This document shows positions 16,950 to 24,232 of a DNA stretch of 64,000 nt, one piece after another (the stretch's first letter is position 1; every line of letters begins with the position of its first letter). Both the position numbers and the translations under genes were made by a program. Below the pieces are notes generated by a model. That model saw nothing but the letters and a program-made list of their open reading frames with translations. It had not been told where the DNA came from and did no database searches. Source of the stretch: Mucilaginibacter tundrae (GTDB taxonomy: Bacteria; Bacteroidota; Bacteroidia; Sphingobacteriales; Sphingobacteriaceae); NCBI RefSeq assembly GCF_013408825.1, contig NZ_JACCBZ010000011.1:1-64000 (forward strand), written 5' to 3'.

Positions 16950-17885
16950 CTATGCGCTCAATCTTTCATAGTTTTTTCTGAATTCTGCAGGTGTGATGCC
17001 GGCGTTCTTTTTAAAAAACTGGCTGAAATTAGGCTGATCTGCAAAACCTACCGCGTAACCAATCTGCTGTACGCTCCAGTCGGTTTGGGCAAGCAAAACT
17101 TTACTTTCTTCCAGCAGCTTGCTTTTTATGTGCGTGCTGACGTTTTTGCCGGTATGCTTTTTAAGCAACGCGTTCAGGTGGTTAGGATGGATCAGTAATT
17201 TATCTGCAAATTCCTGGGCTGTTTTTGCCTGGATCGGAGAAGTATAATTAATGCCCGATACTTCATCTTCTAATAACTGAAAAAATTCGTTAACATGCCT
17301 GAATTCATCAGTTATGGTATCCGGCTCGGGATGACTGGTATTCTTGGATACAGTAACCATCAACAGTTGCAGATAGATTTGTAACATATCTTCTTCAGCC
17401 GGCCCGCCATGCTGCACATTGATAGCCAGCATTTTTTCAAAGATACGGTCTAATTCTGCAACATCTTCAACCGATAGGGACATAGCACTTTTTACGGGAT
17501 CAGTAAACAAACCATATTTATCTAAAATAATTTTGAGGCTATTGTTATTATCAGCGAGCTTACGCTTAAAAAAGCAGATATAACCATCAGATTCCCAATC
17601 CAACTTTTTGAAAGTCAGTATCTCATGAGGAGGGATAAAGAAAATGGTAGGCTTATCCACGTAGTAGCTTTTTAAGCCGATAGAAAGCACTGAAATTCCT
17701 TTGGTTATATAAAGGATCTTATAGAACTCCCGCCTGTTGGGCGAAATATAACTCCTGCATGCATCAGGGGTTCTCCGCAAAACCTGGAAGGACCACTCTT
17801 TCGGCCCATCCCATTCAAAGCCTAACAGATCTTTCATATCGTGCAGCAGCGCGATGCTTTTTTTGTCGTCCGTTTTAAATGCCAT
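16950..17885 (-). CDS. AraC-family transcriptional regulator
   Basis: 311 residues. The N-terminal 160 residues form an AraC-type cupin sensor (EFYKILYITKGISVLSI, then FFIPPHEILTF). The C-terminal domain has two HTH motifs, the first LIHPNHLNALLKKHTG and the second WSVQQIGYAVGFADQPNFSQFFKKNAGITPAEFRK. It sits just upstream of the ene-reductase/SDR pair on the same strand, with its own terminator, which fits local control of that pair by an electrophile or carbonyl ligand. Confidence 0.92.
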   Translation of the reverse strand: MAFKTDDKKSIALLHDMKDLLGFEWDGPKEWSFQVLRRTPDACRSYISPNRREFYKILYITKGISVLSIGLKSYYVDKPTIFFIPPHEILTFKKLDWESDGYICFFKRKLADNNNSLKIILDKYGLFTDPVKSAMSLSVEDVAELDRIFEKMLAINVQHGGPAEEDMLQIYLQLLMVTVSKNTSHPEPDTITDEFRHVNEFFQLLEDEVSGINYTSPIQAKTAQEFADKLLIHPNHLNALLKKHTGKNVSTHIKSKLLEESKVLLAQTDWSVQQIGYAVGFADQPNFSQFFKKNAGITPAEFRKNYERLSA

Positions 17886-17924
17886 AGTGGTTCATTGTAT
17901 ACAAATATAACAATCCTGTAATTG

Positions 17925-18491
17925 TTAAACCGCCAAATCTGAAAGCCTGTCGCCGGGCTCCAAAAAGGTAAACGGGCAGTTTAAAGATTGCAGCTCATTA
18001 TGCAGGGCTGTAAGAAACATTCCCATCGCCGATAATAATACCTCTGCATCAGCCTTTTTAACCGTTGCCAGGCATAATTGCGGCGGGATATTGACCAAAT
18101 TTCCAGTAGGATGTTTTCGAAAAAAAGGAAGTAATTCTTTTAACAGTACGATAGTTTCAGCAACACTTTCACTTATACTATTATTAATTTGAGTGTATCC
18201 TTTGTGCCCTAAATTATTAAATAACCTGTAATTGGAGTTATTAATAATAAAATCGACCAGTCCATATTGTATAGTAATGTTTTGCATTTCTTTCCTGAAT
18301 GACCGTAAATCAAAAACATTTATATGAATCACATGCAATTTTCCAGATACGGATTTATAATTATCTTGAGCGGCGGAACTGTTAATAAATAAAGCAATTA
18401 CCCTTTGCTGGTTTAAAAGCAGGTATTTAATTGCGGGGGGGCCTAAGCCATCTGTTGCCCCCAATATCACCCATATCTTGGAATTTTTCAT
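17925..18491 (-). CDS. SDR-fold protein lacking the catalytic Tyr/Lys
   Basis: About 188 residues from the ATG at 18491, chosen because it starts directly with the Rossmann strand KIWVILGATDGLGPPA; an upstream in-frame start at 18584 would add an odd hydrophobic leader. The nucleotide-binding G-A-T-D-G-L-G is present. The usual Y-x-x-x-K is absent (LCLATVKKADAEVLL aligns there), and the protein is shorter than normal SDRs. It may be a non-catalytic NAD(P)-binding protein or a decaying gene. It ends 39 bp before the AraC-type gene. Confidence 0.6.
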   Translation of the reverse strand: MKNSKIWVILGATDGLGPPAIKYLLLNQQRVIALFINSSAAQDNYKSVSGKLHVIHINVFDLRSFRKEMQNITIQYGLVDFIINNSNYRLFNNLGHKGYTQINNSISESVAETIVLLKELLPFFRKHPTGNLVNIPPQLCLATVKKADAEVLLSAMGMFLTALHNELQSLNCPFTFLEPGDRLSDLAV

Positions 18492-18708
18492 TTCAATAAT
18501 CAAACTGCAAAGGTCACAGATAAACCCGAGTGAAACTATAGCCAAATCAAAGGAGAAGATATGAATTTCAAAGGTTGTTAACATATTAACGCCGACTTAT
18601 AGTCACCGAAAATTTCATAGCCAATTTGAAGTCCCATAGATGCTGCCTCTCACAGAAATTAACGATCATCATTCTTACTTTCTTCCAATATTTTTGAAAA
18701 ATTGCCTA

Positions 18709-18760
18709 TTCCAATCAAATCTTCAAGAAATTGGTTCGAAAAACGTACCGTTGGGTTCAC
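18709..18760. repeat. Direct repeat B (52 bp; partner at 5641)
   Basis: It matches repeat A except for one extra base. At its right edge CGTTGGG-TTCA-CCCAGCG can form a seven-pair hairpin that repeat A cannot form. It is followed at once by a terminator hairpin, as at repeat A. Confidence 0.75.
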
Positions 18761-18762
18761 CC

Positions 18763-18806
18763 AGCGGGACAACACCAAATCTTGGTTACTTGTCCCGCTT
18801 TTTATT
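18763..18806 (+). terminator. Strong rho-independent-like terminator after repeat B
   Basis: AGCGGGACAA pairs perfectly with TTGTCCCGCT (18790-18799) and is followed by TTTTATTTC. No plus-strand gene ends just upstream, so the repeat itself may be transcribed. Confidence 0.7.
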
Positions 18807-18814
18807 TCATTTAA

Positions 18815-19000
18815 TTGCTTGTTAATCAGGTAGGTGATCAATCTAATATCATTGCTGCCAAAAATGAAGCAAAAGATAAAAAGCTTTGGCAAACCCCTGC
18901 CATTGAAATAATAGGCCGCGATATTGTGGAATCAGGCGATATTACTGGAGCTGAAGGCGACGTGTTTGATGGAGGCATCACAGGCAATGGCCAATCTTAA
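18815..19000 (+). CDS. Orphan RiPP-precursor-like peptide (lasso-type leader)
   Basis: About 61 residues. The segment KKLWQTPAIEIIGRDIVESG resembles the leader of lasso-type precursors in Sphingobacteriaceae (basic pair, aromatic-x-x-Pro, then hydrophobic I-E-I-I). It is followed by a Gly/Asp-rich tail (GDITGAEGDVFDGG ITGNGQS) in which G1 with E7 or D9 could form a ring. There is no ATG: the frame opens with TTG at 18815, directly after a stop and just behind a terminator, so the 5' end may be lost. No B/C maturation genes are nearby. It may be an orphan or a relic. Confidence 0.4.
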   Translation: MLVNQVGDQSNIIAAKNEAKDKKLWQTPAIEIIGRDIVESGDITGAEGDVFDGGITGNGQS

Positions 19001-19114
19001 AGAAGAATAATTTCGTGAAATAGTTTCGCAGGCTCTGTTAATTCTTATAAGCCTATACTAACAGATTGGTTATGGGATCGACCTCGAAAGCCTTAAAGAT
19101 GATACAAAGCGTGT

Positions 19115-19309
19115 TCAAGTAAGTTGCCAGTCATCGTTGCTATTCTGCGGAAAGAATACAGAAATAATCCAGAGCAATGCGCAGGTTAGTAATGTATTCC
19201 GGTGCGGCCAGGGCTGCCTGGCACCGCTCAGCCATAGTGCAACATCCCATAACAGCAGACAAACCAGTACAGCAATAATTAAAACCCTGAATACAAGCAA
19301 CTTGTCCAT
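19115..19309 (-). CDS. Small two-helix membrane protein (intact in copy 2 only)
   Basis: 64 residues: helix 1 at about 4-25 (LLVFRVLIIAVLVCLLLWDVAL), a short basic loop, helix 2 at about 38-54 (TLLTCALLWIISVFF). Its ATG overlaps the stop of the 97-aa gene in a TAATG arrangement, which indicates translational coupling and supports the start. The partner in copy 1 is frameshifted. No family is recognised; the coupling suggests a membrane anchor for the 97-aa protein. Confidence 0.65.
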   Translation of the reverse strand: MDKLLVFRVLIIAVLVCLLLWDVALWLSGARQPWPHRNTLLTCALLWIISVFFPQNSNDDWQLT

Positions 19310-19602
19310 TATCCTATTTCCTCCAAATTCTTCATCCGAAAAATTTCCCGCGCAATCAATTTAGAATTGCAGGCCAGTTCTTCCAGTGTACAGCAGATCG
19401 TTTTAATTTTTACAGGCAGCTCATCAACTGTTTCCACCAGGTCGATATGCAGCAGACAGGTGCCTTTAATGTCGTCGCAGCCTTTTAATTGCCGGAACAA
19501 TTCATCAGCCGCATCACGGTCATTTCCTAAAAAATACTGTCCATAATCAGCAAATCCCCGCGATGTTTTCAGGCTTAGCAAAATATAAAACTGTGTTTTC
19601 AT
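19309..19602 (-). CDS. 97-aa conserved protein of unknown function (copy 2)
   Basis: It differs from copy 1 at four positions (Ser to Cys and Asp to Gly near 42-47, Ala to Thr next to them, Glu to Gly at the C-terminus). It keeps the CC motif and the N-terminal strand. The gene is translationally coupled to the 64-aa membrane protein, a context lost in copy 1. No function can be assigned. Confidence 0.75.
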   Translation of the reverse strand: MKTQFYILLSLKTSRGFADYGQYFLGNDRDAADELFRQLKGCDDIKGTCLLHIDLVETVDELPVKIKTICCTLEELACNSKLIAREIFRMKNLEEIG

Positions 19603-19613
19603 AATCGAAAATT

Positions 19614-19640
19614 AAAGAGCCCCAAAAGCAGGGGCCCTTT
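19614..19640 (-). terminator. Hairpin after the DUF6515-like gene (copy 2)
   Basis: GAGCCCC pairs with GGGGCCC around AAAAGCA. Copy 2 has one more G than copy 1, which gives a fully paired CCCC/GGGG. Confidence 0.6.
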
Positions 19641-19668
19641 AGATTTAATTATTTTAATATTTACCCTA

Positions 19669-20370
19669 TTAGCCCTTGTTTTCAATTGCGGGTGCGGGTA
19701 CTTCTTTTTTGCTTTCAGGCACCCATACCACGCGATAGCTGGTGGTCTTGTCCTTTTTAACCTCTTCCAGGTAAACTTCGTCCGGTGTTACCCAATAGGT
19801 CTTGCCGCTTAAAGTCACGCGGTGAGAACCATCTGGCAGATGATCCGTCATATCACCCACCAACGGTAAGGCTGGGTCGGCCTGGCTATTGGTATTCAAT
19901 ATGCCATCCTTGCCAACCACTTTATAGGCAATTTTTCCATCAGGATGAATGACAGATTCATAGTAGATGCCTTCGTATTCATAATATGGATTACCATCAA
20001 TGGTGATGATCGCGGCATCAATTGGCAGCGAAGGAATTTCCGCTCCGATCGGAGGCGCAGCAATTTTAAAACTGCCGTCTGCATACGATTGGTAGAACAA
20101 TCCATCGCAGTAATAATAAGGATATGTATTCCAGACGAATGAATAGTAGCCGACGGGCAGCGTGTGTACTACTATCCCGATCTGTGGGTAAACATAGGGG
20201 TGATAAAACCCGTTGATATTCACTTTAAGCGCATCCGGACGCGTATGAAAAGCTGTCCGGCTAAAGGCCGCCATATGGCTGATCCTTTGTGCATCGGCAG
20301 GAGCGGTTAAACCTAAAACCAGCGAACCTGCAATGCATAAACCTGTTAAGAATTTATTCATCGTTTTCAT
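19669..20370 (-). CDS. DUF6515-like secreted protein (copy 2)
   Basis: 233 residues, a close paralogue of the copy at 13279, with the same signal peptide layout and the Tyr-rich modules (FVWNTYPYYYCDGLFY, GNPYYEYEGIYYES). Differences cluster in the signal peptide (LCIAG for LGIAG), the junction region (RISHM for RTGHM) and a few conservative Val/Ile or Tyr/Phe changes. Both copies are intact, so both are probably expressed. The role is unknown; the position next to hsp20 suggests an envelope stress function. Confidence 0.75.
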   Translation of the reverse strand: MKTMNKFLTGLCIAGSLVLGLTAPADAQRISHMAAFSRTAFHTRPDALKVNINGFYHPYVYPQIGIVVHTLPVGYYSFVWNTYPYYYCDGLFYQSYADGSFKIAAPPIGAEIPSLPIDAAIITIDGNPYYEYEGIYYESVIHPDGKIAYKVVGKDGILNTNSQADPALPLVGDMTDHLPDGSHRVTLSGKTYWVTPDEVYLEEVKKDKTTSYRVVWVPESKKEVPAPAIENKG

Positions 20371-20424
20371 GGTCTTTTAATTTAAAGTCCTACAATAATT
20401 AACCGTGCGTGTTCATATCCTGAA

Positions 20425-20454
20425 AGAGACTGCTGTCATGACGGCAGCCTCTTT
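20425..20454 (-). terminator. Hairpin after hsp20 (copy 2)
   Basis: Same hairpin as copy 1, but the outer GTCTCT arm has changed to CCTCTT, so the lower stem is weaker. Confidence 0.5.
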
Positions 20455-20469
20455 GGATATTTGGCATCT

Positions 20470-20901
20470 TTATTTAAGCTCGATCTGACGGCTAACAGTT
20501 TTAGCCTCTTCTTTTTTGGCCACATCAATCTTTAATACGCCATCTTCATAAGCGGCTTCGATCCTGTCCTGGTCAGCCAGTTCAGGTAAAGTGAATGAAC
20601 GCACAAAGGAAGTATAGCTGTATTCGCGTTTGTTATATTTGCGGTCATTTTTTTCGGCCTGTTGTTCTACCGAGATGCTCAGCTGATCGCGATCCACGCT
20701 GATTTTAAAATCCTGTTTTCTCAAACCAGGTGCAGCCAGTTCAATGTGATAGTGGTCAGCGGTTTCACTGATGTTAACGGCTGGTACGCGGGTCACCATA
20801 CGATCTGAAAAGAAAGTGTCGTTAAAAATAGATTCGAAAATGTCATTAACGCCTGGCATTAATGCTTTTCCATTGTCTCTGTTAAATTTAACCAATGTCA
20901 T
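20470..20901 (-). CDS. Hsp20/alpha-crystallin small heat-shock protein (copy 2)
   Basis: 143 residues, 141 identical to copy 1 (Lys to Arg in GLRKQDF and Asn to Asp in LKIDVAKKEE). The alpha-crystallin core and C-terminal tail are intact. The proteins would co-assemble, so the second copy most likely adds dosage. The upstream TGAAAAAATT[AG]CAG repeats are retained at about 21001-21035, as expected if they matter for expression. Confidence 0.95.
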   Translation of the reverse strand: MTLVKFNRDNGKALMPGVNDIFESIFNDTFFSDRMVTRVPAVNISETADHYHIELAAPGLRKQDFKISVDRDQLSISVEQQAEKNDRKYNKREYSYTSFVRSFTLPELADQDRIEAAYEDGVLKIDVAKKEEAKTVSRQIELK

Positions 20902-21637
20902 GGCCTTTTTCTCCTTTAAATTTTACTCTAAAAAATTAATGACAATAATTAATTAAACTATCTTAATCTTAACAACCTCTGTGCCAGCAGATCTGTCCTG
21001 AAAAAATTACAGGTTCCCGGTGAAAAAATTACAGACCCGTTGTCATTTTTTCAGCAATCGTCGAAAAATCCCTGAGTATTTAGGTTGAGGTCGTTTGTTT
21101 AGCTGCTGTACCACGGGACAAAGTGAAACACTTGATACAGTTTGGTACACTTTTCGCCTCAAAAATGCCCGAAATGACCTTGAAAAGGCGGTTTTTAGAT
21201 TGATTTTAAGGCGATTTTTGACCCAAAAACACTCATTTTTGCTCCAAAAACGATTAAAAAAGGTCAATTTTTGCCTGTTTTTTGCGCTTTTTTGATGAAA
21301 AAATAAGCGTTTTATGGCTTTTTGATTCTGTTTTGGTACAGATTGAAACAGTTAGGTATGATACCGATTTAAGAGCGCTGCGCCAACTCTTAAACTACTA
21401 ATGCAGCAAATTTAAAATCTGTTAATTTTTTTAGTCTAAATAGTTATATTAGCGTAACGGTATAAATGCCGTACTAACCTAAACGATTATCATAATTAAG
21501 CATGAAGGCCGGTAAAATCCATCGTTTTATATGTCATTATGAGTGCGATAAACTAAACGTCCTTGTGATAATGTGTCCTTTTATTACCCAATACCAAGGC
21601 TTCACTCGCAAAAACTCAAATCTAAATCAATATTATC
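20902..21637. other. 736-bp gene-poor stretch with repeats
   Basis: 20902-21059 is the hsp20 upstream region. 21100-21350 carries several TGTACCA/GGTACA motifs (21107, 21142 and about 21335) and a segment related to 33681-33785. 21368-21394 is a perfect TTTAAGAG/CTCTTAAA hairpin. The final 150 bp should hold the promoter of the next gene. Open frames here are low-complexity and not gene-like. Confidence 0.5.
21104..21225. repeat. Dispersed repeat with TGTACC palindrome, copy 1
   Basis: TGTACC-AC-GGGACA (one mismatch from a palindrome) is followed about 60 bp later by a CTTGAAAAGGCGGTTTTTAG segment. The same order occurs at 33683-33785. Further TTTGGTACA motifs nearby resemble arm-type sites of a tyrosine recombinase, but no recombinase gene is present. 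Confidence 0.5.
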
Positions 21638-22675
21638 ATGACTGAAAAATTAAACAAGTTTGGAATGGGCGCACGCTTTATTCCGCCAAGCCAGTTGAAC
21701 GAGATCGACCTCGGTCCGTTAAGACAATTAGTAGGAGAATGGGAAACCGTTGTATTGCCTCCGGTCGCAGGTACTTCTACACCCACGCCCAGCGGATGGA
21801 ATGTAATATCCGTACCGGATGAAAAAGGCTTTATATTCGAGGTTATTCCCTATAAAGAAAATCTCAAATTCTCAGCGGTGGCGGTTGAGGCAGGTAATCG
21901 CGGGCCGGTTATCAATGGTAACCAGTTTAACCAGGAGATCACCGGGTTATTTTATGAGCAACAGATCATCAGCGTTTGCGATACCGATTTTTGTAACGCG
22001 CGCGGGTTTGCAAATGGCACAGTAATACACGCTGAAACGGGTTTGTTTCTGTACATCACCAATTTTAGCAGCGGCCTTAACATTGCCCGTTTAGGCACAG
22101 TGCCGCATGGTAATGCATTGCTGGCGCTGGGTAAAACAATCGATAGCACCGATCCCGGAACATCTTTCTTCCCTACGGTCAGCGCGGTGGCATTTAATCT
22201 TGACGGCTCGGCGCCGGGTGGTTTTGGCTACAATGAAAACATTATCCTCGATCCGCAATTCGCGGAATTCAACCAGGTTGATCCTAATACTTTTCTGCAA
22301 TCTACACTTCAGCAAATTGTAGGATCCGGATCAATTACATCTATGACCACATTCGATCTGACAACAAAAAATCCTGACGCGACCGGCGGTATCCTCAATA
22401 TCCCATTTATAGAATCCAACGTTAGGGCAACTACCATGGACGTTACCTATTGGCTCGAAAATATTACAGGCGGAAGCGAAACAGAATTATTGCAATATTC
22501 GCAAACGGTTAACCTGGTATTTCCAATCACGGGTTCGGTTACACCTATCGTATGGCCGCATATCAGCATTAGTACGTTAAAAAGGATGCAGGCAGTACCT
22601 GAACAGGCAGACAACTTAGAGGTTCTCAAATCATCAGCCTCGTCACCTAATACACCAGGTGTGCCGCAATTATAG
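21638..22675 (+). CDS. Heme-binding/nitrobindin-like protein
   Basis: 345 residues, no signal peptide. The N-terminal LGPLRQLVGEWET matches the start of the nitrobindin/THAP4-like 'heme-binding protein' barrel (L-x-x-L-x-G-x-W). Later FNQEITGLFYEQQI (around 104-118), ETGLFLYITNFSS and ARLGTVPHGNALLALG follow the longer bacterial subgroup. Such barrels bind heme or a small hydrophobic ligand. It stands alone between a repeat-rich gap and a strong terminator. The assignment rests on recognised segments; the ligand is unproven. Confidence 0.7.
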   Translation: MTEKLNKFGMGARFIPPSQLNEIDLGPLRQLVGEWETVVLPPVAGTSTPTPSGWNVISVPDEKGFIFEVIPYKENLKFSAVAVEAGNRGPVINGNQFNQEITGLFYEQQIISVCDTDFCNARGFANGTVIHAETGLFLYITNFSSGLNIARLGTVPHGNALLALGKTIDSTDPGTSFFPTVSAVAFNLDGSAPGGFGYNENIILDPQFAEFNQVDPNTFLQSTLQQIVGSGSITSMTTFDLTTKNPDATGGILNIPFIESNVRATTMDVTYWLENITGGSETELLQYSQTVNLVFPITGSVTPIVWPHISISTLKRMQAVPEQADNLEVLKSSASSPNTPGVPQL

Positions 22676-22686
22676 CGTAATACATT

Positions 22687-22728
22687 AATATAAGGTCGCG
22701 ATAAGGTCGCGACCTTATATTATTTTTC
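22687..22728 (+). terminator. Perfect 14-bp hairpin terminator
   Basis: AATATAAGGTCGCG pairs with CGCGACCTTATATT around a 7-base loop and is followed by ATTTTTCG, 11 bp after the heme-binding protein gene. It lies between convergent genes. Confidence 0.85.
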
Positions 22729-22807
22729 GTCCCCACAGGTCTCTGGAAGAGTACCAGGCGTTCCAATTCCTCGGCTCCGTATAGCTACTAGTTTACCGTA
22801 TAAAAAC

Positions 22808-23260
22808 CTAATCTTTCTCAAACCTCCCGGTCTTTTTACTCAAAACAATTTTATACAATATCAATTCTACTTCATCACCTACATTACTTGCGGCTGATGT
22901 AAAACCGTGCGACGGCTGTGCATCTGCGCCTTGCATCAATGGCATAACTTTGTTAATTATTCTCTGCATGGCATGTTCACGCTCCAGCATATCGGTTATC
23001 TCTTCAAACTTTCCCCAGCAAATTACACTCTCCCAATTTTGCAAATTGGTAATGGCATCAGCCTGAAAACATACCTCGGGGTTCTTTCGCATCATATCTA
23101 TTTTCGTGCCTTTTGCCGAGTGGGCATACAGGTTAATACCATCATACGCGTAATTTATGGGTACAATGTAGGTAATGCCGTCAGCGTGGCAGCCAATTCG
23201 GCCAACGGGTAACTCCGTTAGCAAACTCTCTATCTGCTCTGTATTTAATTCTCCTAACAT
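22808..23260 (-). CDS. Pyridoxamine 5'-phosphate oxidase-like flavin-binding protein
   Basis: About 150 residues from the ATG at 23260 (MLGELNTEQIESLL). A longer frame reaching 23527 would overlap the divergent stress gene and is unlikely. It is a split-barrel protein: PVGRIGCHADGITYIVPINYAYDG is the first strand pair, then GTKIDMMRKNPEVCFQAD and NWESVICWGKFEEI, which fit the FMN-binding barrel of the Nim/PNPOx group. It may reduce nitroaromatics or bind flavin or F420. It is divergent from the universal stress operon and shares its FNR-like site region. Confidence 0.85.
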   Translation of the reverse strand: MLGELNTEQIESLLTELPVGRIGCHADGITYIVPINYAYDGINLYAHSAKGTKIDMMRKNPEVCFQADAITNLQNWESVICWGKFEEITDMLEREHAMQRIINKVMPLMQGADAQPSHGFTSAASNVGDEVELILYKIVLSKKTGRFEKD

Positions 23261-23318
23261 GGTATCAAACGTCCGTAATATCAATCCATCATACAATGAT
23301 GATAAACACTTTAAATAG

Positions 23319-23330
23319 TGATGGTTGTCA
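23319..23330. promoter_or_regulatory. FNR-like site 1 (TGATGGTTGTCA)
   Basis: A 12-bp imperfect palindrome TGATG-GT-TGTCA, 37 bp before the universal stress protein start at 23368 and in the divergent region with the PNPOx-like gene. The identical 12-mer recurs at 26592. Confidence 0.6.
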
Positions 23331-23367
23331 TTCCTTAAGCAGGCGGCTATAAGCAGCTTTGTATACC

Positions 23368-24225
23368 ATGAAAACATTCCTTTTCCCCACCGATTTTTCA
23401 GCCGATGCAAAACATGTAGTGGCTTATGGCTATAGCCTTGCCAGGCAGGTGAAAGCCAATATTTTAATTTGTAACGCGATAATTGAGCCGGCCGAGATTC
23501 CGCAAACGGGAATGGTGAGCTGGCCAATGGAAGAATCGGACCTGCTGTTAAAAGATAGCCAGCACGAATTGGATATTTTAAAAAAGTACCTGGAAGATAA
23601 AGAGGAAACGATAAGTTTTAACCCGGCTATCAACTGCATAAGCGAAGCCGGATCAGTAACCGATATTATTAATAATGTAAGCCACAGCCATAACATTGGC
23701 CTTGTAGTAGCAGGTATGCACGGTAATAGCGGATTAGGGACCTTATTATTGGGTAACCATACCAGTAAGATAATCGACTTTGTAAAAAGGCCACTATTAT
23801 TCGTTCCACCATCAGCCGATATTACTCCGATAAAGAAAATAGCTTTCGCTACAGATTTTAAAAATCCGGATTATGACCTGGAATGCATTTTAACGTTGAT
23901 CACGCTTGCCCGGCCACTAAATGCCGAGATCCTGATAACACACATAGTTGATGAAGGTGGGCACGATGCTGAATTTCAGCACCGCGTTGATAAATTTATG
24001 GTCAACGTAAGCGATAAGGCTGATTACCCCAAAATTTACTACCGTGCGGTTAATGCCAAACATACCATTAAAGGCTTAGACTGGCTGTGCGACCATGGAA
24101 CTATAGATATAATGGCAATGGTTCACCGTTCACATAATTTTTTTAACGAACTTTTTAACGGTAGCCACACCCAAAAAATGGCTAAGCATATAGCCATTCC
24201 GTTACTTGTTTTCCCTTCAAATTAA
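23368..24225 (+). CDS. Tandem universal stress protein
   Basis: 285 residues from the ATG at 23368, where the first Usp strand begins (MKTFLFPTDFSAD); an upstream TTG is less likely. It has two Usp domains, 1-150 and 155-285. The first has the nucleotide-loop-like GMHGNSGLGTLLLGNHTSKI (G-x2-G-x9-G-S/T type) and ends FVPPS. The second keeps IAFATDF but has a degenerate loop. It is the first gene of an operon with oleate hydratase (7-bp gap) and a DUF1275 gene, behind FNR-like site 1. I infer a low-oxygen or redox stress role. Confidence 0.9.
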   Translation: MKTFLFPTDFSADAKHVVAYGYSLARQVKANILICNAIIEPAEIPQTGMVSWPMEESDLLLKDSQHELDILKKYLEDKEETISFNPAINCISEAGSVTDIINNVSHSHNIGLVVAGMHGNSGLGTLLLGNHTSKIIDFVKRPLLFVPPSADITPIKKIAFATDFKNPDYDLECILTLITLARPLNAEILITHIVDEGGHDAEFQHRVDKFMVNVSDKADYPKIYYRAVNAKHTIKGLDWLCDHGTIDIMAMVHRSHNFFNELFNGSHTQKMAKHIAIPLLVFPSN

Positions 24226-24232
24226 ATTTACC

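Larger units (their letters stand above)
18492..18814. other. 323-bp gap with repeat B and its terminator
   Basis: It contains repeat B (18709-18760) and a strong hairpin (18763-18799). No reading frame in either direction looks like a protein; the minus-strand frame that crosses the repeat is not kept in repeat A. Confidence 0.5.
19262..21059. repeat. Segmental duplication, copy 2 (about 1.8 kb)
   Basis: Direct partner of 12875-14670 with the same gene order and orientation. This copy retains the intact small membrane gene beyond its left edge, so it is the better candidate for the ancestral locus. Confidence 0.95.

Noticed and set aside
18659..18892. Minus-strand 77-residue frame across repeat B
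   Set aside because: It crosses a terminator and the repeat; the one-base indel in repeat A breaks the frame, so it is not under coding constraint.
21043..21295. Phe/Arg- and Leu/Lys-rich frames on both strands
   Set aside because: Low-complexity translations of a repeat-rich AT stretch; no start context and no protein-like pattern.
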